Made by a program: the position numbers and the translations under genes. Shown piece after piece: positions 54,053-64,000 of a stretch of DNA of 64,000 nt. The notes under the pieces were generated by a model. It worked only from the letters and a program-made list of their open reading frames with translations. It was not told where the DNA came from and ran no database searches. Positions within the stretch are counted from its first letter, which is position 1, and each line of letters starts with the position of its first letter. Source of the DNA: Diphasiastrum complanatum (lineage: Eukaryota > Streptophyta > Lycopodiopsida > Lycopodiales > Lycopodiaceae); contig MU831849.1 in NCBI GenBank assembly GCA_029204225.1, positions 36,656-100,655 of the forward strand. Direction: 5' to 3'.

Positions 54053-56378
54053 TGGAATCAGAGCCTACCAATCTATCTTGTCATAATCTGACGTAGCCAA
54101 GAAGCTATCAGATTCAGGAGGCCAAGCATTCAGACAAACAGCCATCAACAAGAGAACAAACTCCATAAACAATGGCTTCAATCAGCAATATGCAGAGCAA
54201 GATCTACACAGTTTTTAATTCTTCAAGATCTAACTTTCTAGTCTGGAAAGTTAAGACATCACTAATACTCAAGGGCGAAGGTTTATTCGCCTGGGTGGAT
54301 GGCACAGAAGAGATGCCTACGACATCAGACAAGGAGCTATTTGAGTGGAGGGAGAAAAATGACAAGGCAGTAGCCTTGCTGTCTTCATCCATCAAAGATA
54401 ATCTCCCACTTGACCTGGCTACACTCTCCAAAGCTAAGGAGATGTGGGATGCATTCCTTACAAGATTTCAGATGAAATCCAAAAGGCAAATCATGATGCT
54501 GAAAGATTAGCTGAAGAATCTATAGTGGGATGGGAAAGACCTCACTTCTTTCGTAAGAAAGATGAAGGATCTATTTCTATCACTATATAACTCTGGAGCA
54601 GAGAACGCAGTCTCAGCTGAGAAGTAGCTCACATACTTGTTGAGAGCCTTACCTAAATCATTCTAGACGACAAAGACCTTGCTCACGAAAGATCCTGCCA
54701 TGAACCTCGAAAAGGCAATTCTCGAGATTCGAGAGGAAGTCGAGGCGAGAGAACATCTTGATCACAAAGATGGTTCTGACCAAGCCCTCTACGACAACAA
54801 AGAAAAATCCAAGAAACAATTTAAGCCTAATAGGGAGTCGAATTAGAGGCAGGATCATGATCAGCAAGCAGAGGGGACCAGCAAAGGCAACTAGAAGAGT
54901 AAAGGGAGGTCGAAACAGCAAGGTGCAGACAAGAAGACTTGCATGAGATGCAGAAGAGACGGGCATACAGTTGATACATGCTGGCTCAGTCCAAAGATTG
55001 AGTGTATCCACTGCCACAAGAAAGGTCATGTAGTCGTGGATTGCCGCCAAAATCCGAGGAACAAATCAGCACAGAACAGACAGGAGAACAACAATAGTTC
55101 ATCCTATGTCGAGGATCCCAAGAGCTCAAAAATGGGCGAAGAAAGAACGAACAGAATTTGTTCGACCGCCTATATCTGTGAAGACGTGTGTGCAGCATCA
55201 ACATCTGACACACATGAGGTGATTCTAGATTCAGGAGCCACCTCGCACTTCGTGACATCAAGACGAATTATGTCTGATTTCGGAAGTGCAGATCCTTCAA
55301 GATTAATAGTTCTTGGAGATGGATCTAAACATCAAGTGAACAGTATTGGTTCACTATGGCTCAACACCAACGACAGAGACAGACGACTCGAAGACATTCT
55401 GTTCGTGCCTACACTGCAACAAGACTTGCTTTCTATAGCAAGAATAGCATATGCATGAATACTTGTGACGTTTTCTAACGAAGCATGCAACGTGGTTGAT
55501 GCCAGTACCAGTACATTGATCGCTCAAGACAGAAGGAAAGGAAATATATACCATTTGAAGGTACGCCTACCTGCAGATCAGGTGCATTAGACTCATGATG
55601 ACATGCCAGACACTCTATGGCACAAGAAACTCTGCCACATGAACTTAATGACACTTTATCAAGCAAGCCATCATGGAGCGATAACAGGGGTCAGCATCTC
55701 GAATGCAACCAATTCGACCACCTGTGATGCATGTTTGAAGGGCAAGATGTCACGCACTCCATTCATCAAAGACTCCTACCAAATGACCAAGATTCTGGAG
55801 TTAGTGCATTCTGACATCTGCGGACCATTCAATGTGATCTCAGTAGGAGGTTCAAAATATTATATAACTTTCATTAATGATTATAGTAAATTTGTCATAG
55901 TGTATTTTATTCAGAATAAATTTGAAGCACTTGATAAATTCATGCAACAAGGTTAAACAGATCAGAATAGATCGAGGTGGTGAATACATCTCGAATCACT
56001 TTACTGACTTCTGCAATGATTGTGGTATCATTCACAGAAGAACTGCAGCCTACACACCGCAACACAATAGTGTTGCAGAAAGAAAGAACAGGTTCCTGAT
56101 GGAAGCAGCCAGATGCATGATGGCCTACTCGAAGGCTCCAAGGGTATCGTGGGCTAAAGCAGTAGCTACAGCCGCATACATCCAGAATAGGACATGCAAG
56201 TTTGGTGTCCCTCATACAACACCACACGAGTTATGGTGGGGTAAAAAGCCCAACTGTTATTTGCATATGCAACAGCTTATGACCTTATGATCCACATTGT
56301 GGACGAGAAGACAACCTTCTTGCATGGCAAGCTAGACGAAGAGGTCTATCTGGATCAACCCCCAGGATTCAAGAATTA
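54053..56378 (+). mobile_element. Truncated Ty1/Copia element I
   Basis: TGGAATCAGAGCC (54053-54065) is a variant primer site. Gag, zinc knuckles, protease and integrase follow in order, and a short RT piece (VDEKTTFLHGKLDEEVYLDQ) ends at about 56378. No 3' LTR. The gag sequence is clearly different from those of A-D, F and H, so this is a distinct Copia lineage. Confidence 0.8.
54172..56378 (+). pseudogene. Copia I gag-protease-integrase remnant
   Basis: ATG 54172 opens MASISNMQSKIYTVF and FLVWKVKTSLILKGEGLFAW (gag). Stops occur at 54508, 54520 and several later points. Two zinc knuckles are visible: CMRCRRDGHTVDTC and CIHCHKKGHVVVDC. The protease site is LDSGATSHFVTS. The pre-integrase region is LWHKKLCHMNLMTLYQ and CDACLKGKMSRTPF. 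The integrase core is LVHSDICGPFNV and FINDYSKFV, then a frameshift, then IDRGGEYIS and HNSVAERKNRFLMEAARCMM. About half the coding sequence is in frame 1 with single-base interruptions. Confidence 0.85.
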
Positions 56379-57323
56379 CTGAAATCTTATTGGTGGGATT
56401 TCCATTCATGTAATTTCATATTCTATGTTTGGATAGGTTTTGTCAATATTAACGGAGTAATGCCAAACCAGTTAATAAAAAGAAAAATAGTCTAATTTTA
56501 TTGGAAAATTTGTAATAATAAGAATTACATAACTGATTTCATTTCCAGTAAAATCCTATGATGAATTATATTCAAAAGATCAGACTCGTACTGTTTCACA
56601 TACTAGTAAATGATTTTTGATATATCAGATATTCAGCCCAGGTATAGGATAAAAATGAAATCGTTTTAGACTTTTTCCTACAATAATTAATTTCTAAACA
56701 TTTACTAATGTCGTTACATCTTCTTGGTACCTTAGCTGAAATAGATTTTCAGGGAACTGAAAATTCTAAAGAGGGAAGAAGAGTGGACATCAGAGGTAGT
56801 AAGTGTGATCCGAAAATGTATTTCACAGTTAGGATTTCGGTAATCCCTATAAATAATTGCTTAATATTGGATATTAATTTCCTGGATTAAATTCATTTAA
56901 TTGAATTAATAAATGTAATCTTCTAACCATTGAGTTATTCGCAAGTTTGGATGTCAATTGTGAGGTTAGAAGTGGAATATGATACGTGGATTACATTGGA
57001 TCTATTAGTTGACGGAAGCTTGTCCCTAGATTAATGCATCAGTAGGGGTTTGAAGCTTATCATTAACCAGAAAGGATTAGGATGTAATATTTAACCATGT
57101 TAATTCTTCTATTTATATCATAGGATCAGATGTGGATTCGTAGTATCCATTTGATAGGCATGCCATGATAAAAATACAGCAAAATAATCCCATTTAATCC
57201 TAGAAATGATGGAGAAAGCACCTACTTAAGATCCAAACAAGATCTAGAAGCTAGATTACTAATCAATGCATTAATTCCTAGCTTATCTTGGCTTGAACTC
57301 CATGAATTAGCTCCAAAACTCTT
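56379..57323. other. AT-rich gene-free stretch
   Basis: Nothing recognised. The small frame at 56708-56890 has no motif. Confidence 0.5.
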
Positions 57324-57375
57324 CACACGTGTGAAAGTACGGCCTGCTGCTGCATGTGTACTGTACCTGCAACTC
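57324..57375 (-). repeat. Possible Copia LTR fragment with CACACGTGTG
   Basis: CACACGTGTG at 57324-57333 sits beside GTACGG/CCGTAC words, as in the Copia A and F LTRs. By context this is a piece of a related LTR in minus orientation. Boundaries are unknown. Confidence 0.4.
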
Positions 57376-57446
57376 CAAACTCATTCAATCATCACAAAAC
57401 ATATGCCAAGGTTAATAGGGTGTTCAGTCCCTTGGCCTTGTCCCAA

Positions 57447-57568
57447 TTCTTTATAGACTCCTTTGAGCCTTCATTATAGACTTAGTAATAAGCCTTCTTT
57501 ATAGACTCCTCTGAGCCTTCATTATAGACTTAGAAATAAGCTTTCTTTCTAGACTCCTCTGAGTCTTC
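57447..57568. repeat. 48-bp tandem repeat, about 2.5 copies
   Basis: TTCTTTATAGACTCCT opens copies at 57447 and 57495, and a diverged partial copy begins at 57543. A second pair of longer imperfect repeats with ACTTTCAT(A/G)AGTACCTG follows at about 57582-57645 and 57660-57735. They appear to lie in the LTR of Gypsy J. Confidence 0.85.
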
Positions 57569-57702
57569 TTTGTTTACTATCTTAAGCTTAGAAAGCTTCT
57601 TGTTCTTCTGGCACTTTCATAAGTACCTGCAAATACCCTCAAAGAAAGGTCAGTCCTTAAGCCTAGAAGGCTTCTTATTCTTGTTCTTGTCCTTCAAGCA
57701 CT

Positions 57703-59668
57703 TTCATGAGTACCTGTACATACCCTCAAAGAAGAATCAATTTCCATACCATCAGATATGGCTCACAATAGGTTCTTAGCTCTACATTTAGTAATACCTG
57801 CACAATCAAATCATTAGAACAGTAAATGCATACAATATTAAAAAAGAATAATGATCGTTGGTAATTTCATATCATTAAAGTCTATATAGAGTTGGAAGTT
57901 GAAAAAGTCTTTATTTCTTTGGGGCAATTTCTTTCTACAAATTACACCCCTCCAACGCATAAAGCGTTGTCCTCAACGAATATTTCTCTAATAAGAATCT
58001 TAAATCTTTGGATATTCTTGGAAGGAGTTTTCTTCCATTCATCTTGCATCCATAGTTGGATGATTCTTAAACTTGAGGAAATATAGTGTTTATGTTAATC
58101 TCTTTCTTTCAGATCTGATCTTATACGTTAAGATATGCTTTGGTTGAAGAATCTCTTCGATTCCTGGATCTACTTCATATTTCTTGAGCTATGAAATAAA
58201 ATTATCTTGCTTACTGAATCTATCTAGGATAGTCCAAAATATTTCATTTTCATCCTGGATTTTAGATAGCCCAGAAATAAAATTCATAGCAAAAATGTTT
58301 CTTTGGGGATTCAGGAATGGGAAAGGATGAAGTGGTCTTGGAGTTTTCAATCTCCGTTCATCCTTACTATGTTAGCATACTAAACATGCATTTTAAATTT
58401 TAAGAAAGTAGAAAGTATTCCTGTATGTCCATCATACGGTTGAATGTGACGAGAGCGTTGGTAAAACTAAAGGGAACCATTAGAAACTCATATAGGCCAA
58501 AGTTAGTTCTGGTGGCTATTTTAATGGACATATTCAGACACTACTCGGATCTGGGAGGTTTCCTTATCAAGCACTTGCTTATAGGGACGTGCCAACCTCT
58601 TAGATCATTTTCAAGAGTGATCAGCTCAATCTTAATTTTTTCTTTATGGATCTAAATTCATATCCTGAGGTCTCGCTTTGGTAAGATCATTGTTCTGCAC
58701 TCATGACTTATGATCTTATCAAATATGAAAACTTCGTAAATTTTGGAACAATAAAGAAGTCCTTTTCTTTTTCTTTCCTTGCAAAGTCATATTGGATTCA
58801 AGATTCTAGATGGTTCAATTGCCAAGAACCAATTATCGAATTTCTTACTTAGTTTCTTATTCTTGTAAGTTCTTTAGCTTCTATAACAAGATTAGTAATT
58901 TTCTTTACATACAAGACTTTAAATTTGAATCCAAAACATATCAAAGGACTTACGTCATAAGATCATCATGCACTTAGCTGATCTTAAGGCTTCATGACTT
59001 TCAACGTCACATATATCATCATTTATAATTCAAAAATTTCATTTTCATGTGTTTTCTTTACAAGACTTAATCTTTCCCTTTTTCTATGCATTGGAGAACT
59101 TTTACATTAAATCATAAGGAATCAAGATATTCCTTGTATTGGCTAAGATAAGCCATATTCAAAATTATACCAAATTTTATCTACTTAACTTGTTCATATC
59201 ATGCAAAAGTTCATCTTTATGTATTCAAGTCAAACAAATCTTGATACAACTCTTTTATATTGATTCTATTTCATCTTGCTTTTCAAAGCATTCCTAGACC
59301 TGCATTTAAAGCAATCCTTTGATTCTAACAATCGATGTGATTAAAGAAACCCCTTGTTTTACTAGTATGGCCTTCAAAGATTTAATGGCCATGTTCTTCA
59401 TATGCACGACCTTCTGGTTCTCCGCAAGTAGGTGTCTAGTGTTCATGAGTCCCTGTACATACCCTCAAATAAGAATCAGTTTCCATACCATAGATATGGC
59501 TCACAATAGGTTCTTAGTTCTACAAGTAGGGATACCTGCACACTCAAATCATTAGCACATTAAATACATACAATATTCAAAAAGAAGAATGATCATTGGT
59601 AATTTCATATCATTAAAGTCTATATGGAGTTGGAAGCTGAAAAAGTCTTTATTTCTTTGGGGCAATTA
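57703..59668 (-). mobile_element. Degraded Ty3/Gypsy element J
   Basis: Direct repeats of about 227 bp (57703-57930 and 59442-59668) bracket minus-strand pol fragments. On the minus strand the order is 5' LTR piece, RT motif (58540-58440), integrase motif (about 58310-58200), a GTTGGAGGGG polypurine tract (about 57947-57956) and 3' LTR starting TGTAATTTG at 57946. RNase H is missing between RT and integrase. The LTR on the 57.7-kb side probably extends further left through the tandem repeats. Confidence 0.65.
58200..58560 (-). pseudogene. Gypsy J RT and integrase fragments
   Basis: The minus strand at 58540-58430 reads IKIATRTNFGLYEFLMVPFS and FTNALVTFNRMMD, a decayed form of the Gypsy RT block normally containing YEFLVMPFGLTNAPATFQ. 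The minus strand at 58320-58200 reads AMNFISGLSK and IFWTILDRFSKQDN, matching the integrase core MDFI-GLP and VDR-SK pattern. Stops and substitutions are frequent. Confidence 0.65.
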
Positions 59669-59669
59669 C

Positions 59670-59670
<1 letters not shown>

Positions 59671-59728
<58 letters not shown>
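59671..59728. repeat. (GT)n(GA)n microsatellite
   Basis: About six GT units pass directly into about 22 GA units, at the edge of the Gypsy J repeat and about 360 bp upstream of the ferredoxin start. Confidence 0.95.
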
Positions 59729-59731
<3 letters not shown>

Positions 59732-59956
59732 AATGGTTTTGGTAAGAAGGCCAAATAATAATAATTTTTAAAAGATTAAATCCAGTACATCTTGACACAT
59801 CATACTAAAATAATGAGGATACGGATCCTCTTAGGCAGATTCAAAAAAGCTTACACACCCTCGGAGGTGAGAAAGTTGATCAAGTTGAGTTGAGCAAGTG
59901 CATGCAAAATTGGATGCTATCTATGCGTCCCCCTCTTGAATTGCATGTGGCACCCA

Positions 59957-59974
59957 GCCGCCGCCGCCGCCGCC
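59957..59974 (+). repeat. (GCC)n tract in the ferredoxin 5' region
   Basis: Six GCC units followed by CT- and TTC-rich sequence (about 59990-60015), resembling a plant 5' UTR. It lies about 110 bp upstream of the ferredoxin ATG. Confidence 0.8.
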
Positions 59975-60085
59975 CATCTGCTATTATTCATTCTATTTCT
60001 TCTTCTTCTTGCTCTTGTTCGGATGTTCTTGTATTTTGCTTCCGCGTCGAGGATCGCAATTCTCCATCTCCTTGGCTGAGAGCAG

Positions 60086-60556
60086 ATGGAAACGATGGCC
60101 CCACCGGGGAGCGCGTCTTCTCTCGTCGTACGCCCTTCCTCCTCCTTGCGAGCTATGACACTCCATAAAGCTTCGAGATCCTCTATGAAGGCGGGCGATG
60201 GCAGCAGTGCCAATGCTTTCGGCCTCAAGGCCTGCAGATTGCGTGTTTTGGCCATGGCAACAACTACCCACAAAGTGACTTTGCGGACCCCTAAGGGCGA
60301 GCTTGTGTTTGATGCGCCGGATGATCAGTACTTATTGGATTCTGCAGAAGGGGCTGGTGCGGACGTGCTCTATTCTTGCCGTGCGGGCGCTTGCTCTTCC
60401 TGTTGTGGGCGTATTTTGTCAGGATCAGTGGATCAATCGGATGCTTCCTTTTTGGACGATGATCAGCTAAAGGCAGGGTTTGTGCTCATGTGCGTTGCCT
60501 ACCCAGCAAGTGATCTTGTCATTGAATCTCATTGTGAGGAGCATCTTTCTGGATAG
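60086..60556 (+). CDS. FD: Plastid [2Fe-2S] ferredoxin precursor
   Basis: 156 aa in a single exon, as is usual for plant ferredoxin genes. Residues 1 to about 57 are Ser/Ala/Arg-rich with few acidic residues, typical of a chloroplast transit peptide; ATT or a nearby residue probably begins the mature protein. The mature part (about 97 aa) starts [20 protein letters not shown]. Its cluster ligands are C98, C103, C106 and C136 (C-x4-C-x2-C-x29-C) within [12 protein letters not shown] and LMCVAYP. The acidic SFLDDDQL helix and the C-terminal CEEHL are the usual surfaces for contact with ferredoxin-NADP reductase and photosystem I. Oddities: ACSSCC instead of SCSSCA, giving an extra cysteine at 107, and C150 near the end. 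It carries electrons in the stroma. The ATG at residue 4 is an alternative start. Photosynthetic versus root type cannot be decided. Confidence 0.95.
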   Translation: METMAPPGSASSLVVRPSSSLRAMTLHKASRSSMKAGDGSSANAFGLKACRLRVLAMATTTHKVTLRTPKGELVFDAPDDQYLLDSAEGAGADVLYSCRAGACSSCCGRILSGSVDQSDASFLDDDQLKAGFVLMCVAYPASDLVIESHCEEHLSG

Positions 60557-62769
60557 TTTTTGACACGATCGAAAGTTTCTATTGCAGAGTATCACGAGAA
60601 CCTTTTTCATTTTTGAGTCATTAACATTATACACTGTTAACTTATTCCTAGTTCTTCTTGTCATTTTGCTCATTGGCTTCTGAATGCTCATTATAGACCT
60701 TTTTCACTATTTGTTTCTAAGTGTTAATGGTGCTCATTGACGCTGGCACACGTTATTGTCCTTTGTTACGGTAAGGCTATCTCGATAATGGCATCTGCAT
60801 GTGTTGAGTTAAGAAGATTCTTGCATGAAGCTTATGCGTGCTACCTTAAATGTCTGTTACAATAATTGTGATCCATGAAGCAAAATCAGTTCAATGCAGT
60901 GAATCTGTTGCTATCAAATTGTTTTCTTTATTGTATGCCCTGCAATCAATCAGGACACTTACATTGCACGTTTGGCAAATGGGAGCAATTCATGTACATT
61001 GCCCTCTGCAGTTACAAAGAATCTTTGCATGCATGTTGAAGACTTATTGCTCTCTGATTATACAGCCAAGTGCTGATATGTATTGGCTTAGAACTGTGGC
61101 CATTATTTTGGGATTTATGCCTCAGAGTCATATATGTAGCTTGGATCTTCGTCTAGTAACAGCAAATTACTTTTCCCCTATGGTCTGATATGCAATAAGC
61201 ATGTGTGAAAGCCTGAAGACACACTATTATGAGACTTATGTGCTGCACAATGTTGACACCATACTTTAGTTGCACATAACACACGAGTTGCCAAAGTTTG
61301 TCTATACCCATATGCCATAAAATGTACCGTTGGGGAAGAATACATAAAATTATGGTATTGTTGCAAGTACTTCAACCATTCAATTTTAGTTCTCTACATA
61401 TCCTATAGGCTAGGTCTCAAGTTGTTCAAGAGCACTAGTCCAACAGTCAACTAGTATATGACCCATATACAAATGGGCATATTCAAATTTGTATTCATAT
61501 AAATACTTTTGCAACCATAGATTGTGTGGCCCTCAAAATGACATATTAACGTGCTCATTTTGTTTGTGTCCAAAATTGGGAAGTGTGAACCTCTTACATC
61601 TTTGTGGAATATGGACGCTTGCTTTAAGTTCAATTTCAAGATATTAGTGAACCTGGTTCCACGAGTATGTAGGACCTTTCATAAAGCACTGTTGCTTGAT
61701 TGTAACAAGTTGCACCCCAAGTCCATTTTTGCATGTGCAACCAAGCCAAGTGCTCTCCATCATCACACATCAAAATATTTGTTGTTTTGATTCGAGGATT
61801 TAGAAAGTGGCACGTAGAAGTTTTACAACTTGAAATAGCTATCATGCTACCATATCTTGGCTTTTTTATTGCATTATCATGATATTCTCAATATCATGAG
61901 ATTTTGAACTTCTTGTAAGTCATCACATGAAAGTCCAAAAAAGAGTAAAATGTAAAGCTTCATAAATTGGATGTCTCAAATCCATTTCTTGGCAAGATTT
62001 GTTTGAAAGTAGATTTCACATTATCTTCATTTCAATTCTTGTAACTGGATTATTTAGTTTGCCTTTGTAGGTTGGAAGATCTATTAGACCTAGAGTGGAT
62101 GATTTTGTTAAGTTTTCAGTAGCTAAGTTGCTTTGTGTGGGGAACTTTGACAATTATTTAATGCACACATCATAGAATTAGCACTTGGATAAAATGACTT
62201 ATGATGAGAATTTTTTCCTAGTAATAAATTTTTTTTACATTACATTCAACCGAACAACATTTGGATATTGACATAGAAATAATTAAAGATCTTGTTGACT
62301 TCATGCACTTGTAGAGTTTGTCCTCTTTCTTGTAAGGAGCTGAAATATTGAACTTTGATTTTTGTTAGGATTCTATGTATAGACATGGGACTTGCAACTT
62401 TTCTCTTGGTTTGTGAAGAACCTAAAAGCAACGCTATTATTGTTACTATGAAGTTAACCATTTATTGGCATTGATGAGAATGTATGGCTTGAGTGCTCAT
62501 CTTTTGTATTTAGAGATGTAATACATTATAAATTTTTGGTTTTGTTGAAAAGCCTAAGATAGAAGAATGCATTCCTCATCAATAGCCACACAATATATTT
62601 CCTTAGATAGGTCTAGCTTTCTTTGGATAGGCTATCTTGAAAGCATAGTAACTTTTCTTGCTATTAGCTTTACTTCCATTGTAATTGCTATTAGTTTGGA
62701 TTTGGCACATGACATCCTTTTGGTTTATTGAATACACTTGTGTTATTTTAACAATATGATATTTTTGAT
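60557..62769. other. Ferredoxin 3' flank and gene-free DNA
   Basis: The first few hundred bases should hold the ferredoxin 3' UTR; I see no decisive poly(A) signal. Otherwise no gene is recognised apart from a Copia leader fragment at 61978-62035. Confidence 0.5.
61978..62035 (+). repeat. Fragment of a Copia A-type leader
   Basis: AAATCCATTTCTTGGCAAG and the following bases match the Copia A leader at 3756-3820 almost base for base, apart from a small deletion. No other part of the element is seen nearby. Confidence 0.7.
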
Positions 62770-62853
62770 CTATACCTAGGTCAATGCCTAGTGGTATTCA
62801 TAGATGATATTTTCTTCTACAGTGAATTGCTCAAGGGCAGGAGAGAATTTTGA
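62770..62853 (+). pseudogene. Ty3/Gypsy reverse transcriptase scrap
   Basis: The frame reads LYLGQCLVVFIDDIFFYSEL, then a stop. VVFIDDI-YS is the catalytic box of Gypsy reverse transcriptases, normally VVFIDDILVYS. No further domain is clear on either side, so this is a short relic. Confidence 0.7.
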
Positions 62854-64000
62854 TGGCTAGAAGTATTTCCTAAAATTTGTTATAGATGGAATTCTATACT
62901 TGGGTATGAAATAGCCAGTTGACGAGAATCATAAGACTCTAAATATCTATGATTGATGGACCATAAATAGATACTTAATTATTAACAGAGGATTTCAAGA
63001 AAATATGATGATTCTTATGCACAATGATGAATTTTGATGTCCAATGTAAAGTGATAATTCACACAGTGGTTCATTTGCATGAAGGTGATGTTATTGGATT
63101 GGAGAGAATTGGACCCAATCGGAGAATTTATTGCTTAGTGTATTTTTGAAATTTGATATAGTACTTCAGAGCAAAGATGAACAATTGAAAAATTGTTCTA
63201 TCTATTTTCTTGTTTTGAGGATAGAACTTGTTTAAGGGGATAAAAATGTTACGTCCACATCCTACATATAGGATTCCACATAATCCTAGACTTGGATTTG
63301 GTACTCCAGTGTACGAGTTTATTAGTTATGCCTCACCATTTTGAACTAGACCAAAAATGTAAGACAAGTAGTTTGGGAGCTTCGTTCGAAGTCTAGCCTG
63401 AGAAAGGGCTTCAGAGAAACGATTGCTGAGAGAGATGTGTTTTTTGGATGAGGATGAAAGGTAAAGGTGGCTGATTTTTCAGATCAAACTATGTCCATGA
63501 ATGCTAATGTATTGGTTAATGATGAGAATCTACAGAAAGTGGTGTGTGTGTGTTGCTTCCTAATAGATGTATTATATGTAAGAAATAATGAGAAATCATG
63601 TTAGTTGTGGTAGTAGCAACTTGCTAAATTAGAGCATGTCAAATCCCATGCTGTACACACTTTTTTGGAATGACGATGGCGGATTTTATTACAATAGCAT
63701 TCATGAATCATTTAATGTATAATATCAAATGCATTTCATTTGTGTTGCTCTCTTATGACCAAAGGGATTGCAATATCATTTTTGTAAGAAACTAACGTGG
63801 ACTATGTGAGAGTCTAGAATTAGAACTCTTCTTTCGTGACTGTTGATGCAAGAAGAAAAGTATCACATGATGTTTTATTTTTCTATGCACTATGATTTTC
63901 ATTGCCATTTGTAACTTACCACTCAACACATCCTCATTGTTATGGACTATGCAAACGTGCTCATTAGATAGGATAATGAAGTCTTTGTCTAAATCATGGA
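62854..64000. other. Gene-free tail of the window
   Basis: No gene, LTR or RNA recognised. It may hold further decayed Gypsy sequence continuing from 62853, but I cannot align it by eye. Confidence 0.5.

Noticed and set aside
59917-60273. Minus-strand frames opposite the ferredoxin start
   Set aside because: They are shadows of the GCC tract, the transit-peptide region and the 5' UTR; the plus-strand ferredoxin has clear domain evidence.

Overview
The window is nuclear DNA of a land plant with a transposon-rich genome. Two host genes have clear plant identities: a plastid-type ferredoxin with a transit peptide, and a five-exon gene of the MS5/TDM1/POLLENLESS3 TPR family with canonical GT-AG introns. 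Nearly everything else is layered plant LTR retrotransposons: Ty1/Copia with Met-tRNA-type primer sites, and Ty3/Gypsy of Tat/Athila-like type. Nothing bacterial, plasmid or phage-like is present. The lineage cannot be fixed from the sequence; a seed-free plant or gymnosperm is possible but unproven.

Layout. 1-2454: AT-rich DNA with a cluster of 12 near-palindromic 17-mers and a possible exon/intron. 2455-7032: a young Copia element (A) with matching 703-bp LTRs and an open 719-codon gag-protease ORF but no reverse transcriptase. It interrupts a broken gene with an N4/N6 DNA-methyltransferase motif (7033-7685). 10600-16990: a decayed minus-strand coding sequence of unknown family, split by Copia B (11124-15411, perfect 5-bp target duplication), whose internal coding block is inverted relative to its LTRs. 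20516-22889: the TPR gene, minus strand. 24933-27150: truncated Copia C. 27228-47580: a three-level nest, in which Copia D was entered by a 16-kb Gypsy (E, 28808-45166, TSD TACTT), itself entered by Copia F (32719-38570, TSD CTTTT). F has 653-bp LTRs that look identical and an intact 1316-codon gag-pol. 47585-56378: truncated Gypsy G, Copia H, an antisense Gypsy gag scrap and Copia I. 57324-59668: an LTR fragment, tandem repeats and a minus-strand Gypsy relic (J). 60086-60556: ferredoxin. 60557-64000: gene-poor, with a Copia leader fragment and a Gypsy RT scrap.

How the parts relate. The two host genes are unrelated housekeeping and cell-cycle genes. The transposons form a readable insertion history: D, then E inside D, then F inside E. 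Reading frames on either side of each insertion continue one another once the target duplication is counted once. Only F looks coding-competent. A may be mobilised in trans. The least explained items are the palindrome cluster, the methyltransferase relic, the inverted core of Copia B, and the extra ORF downstream of pol in Gypsy E.
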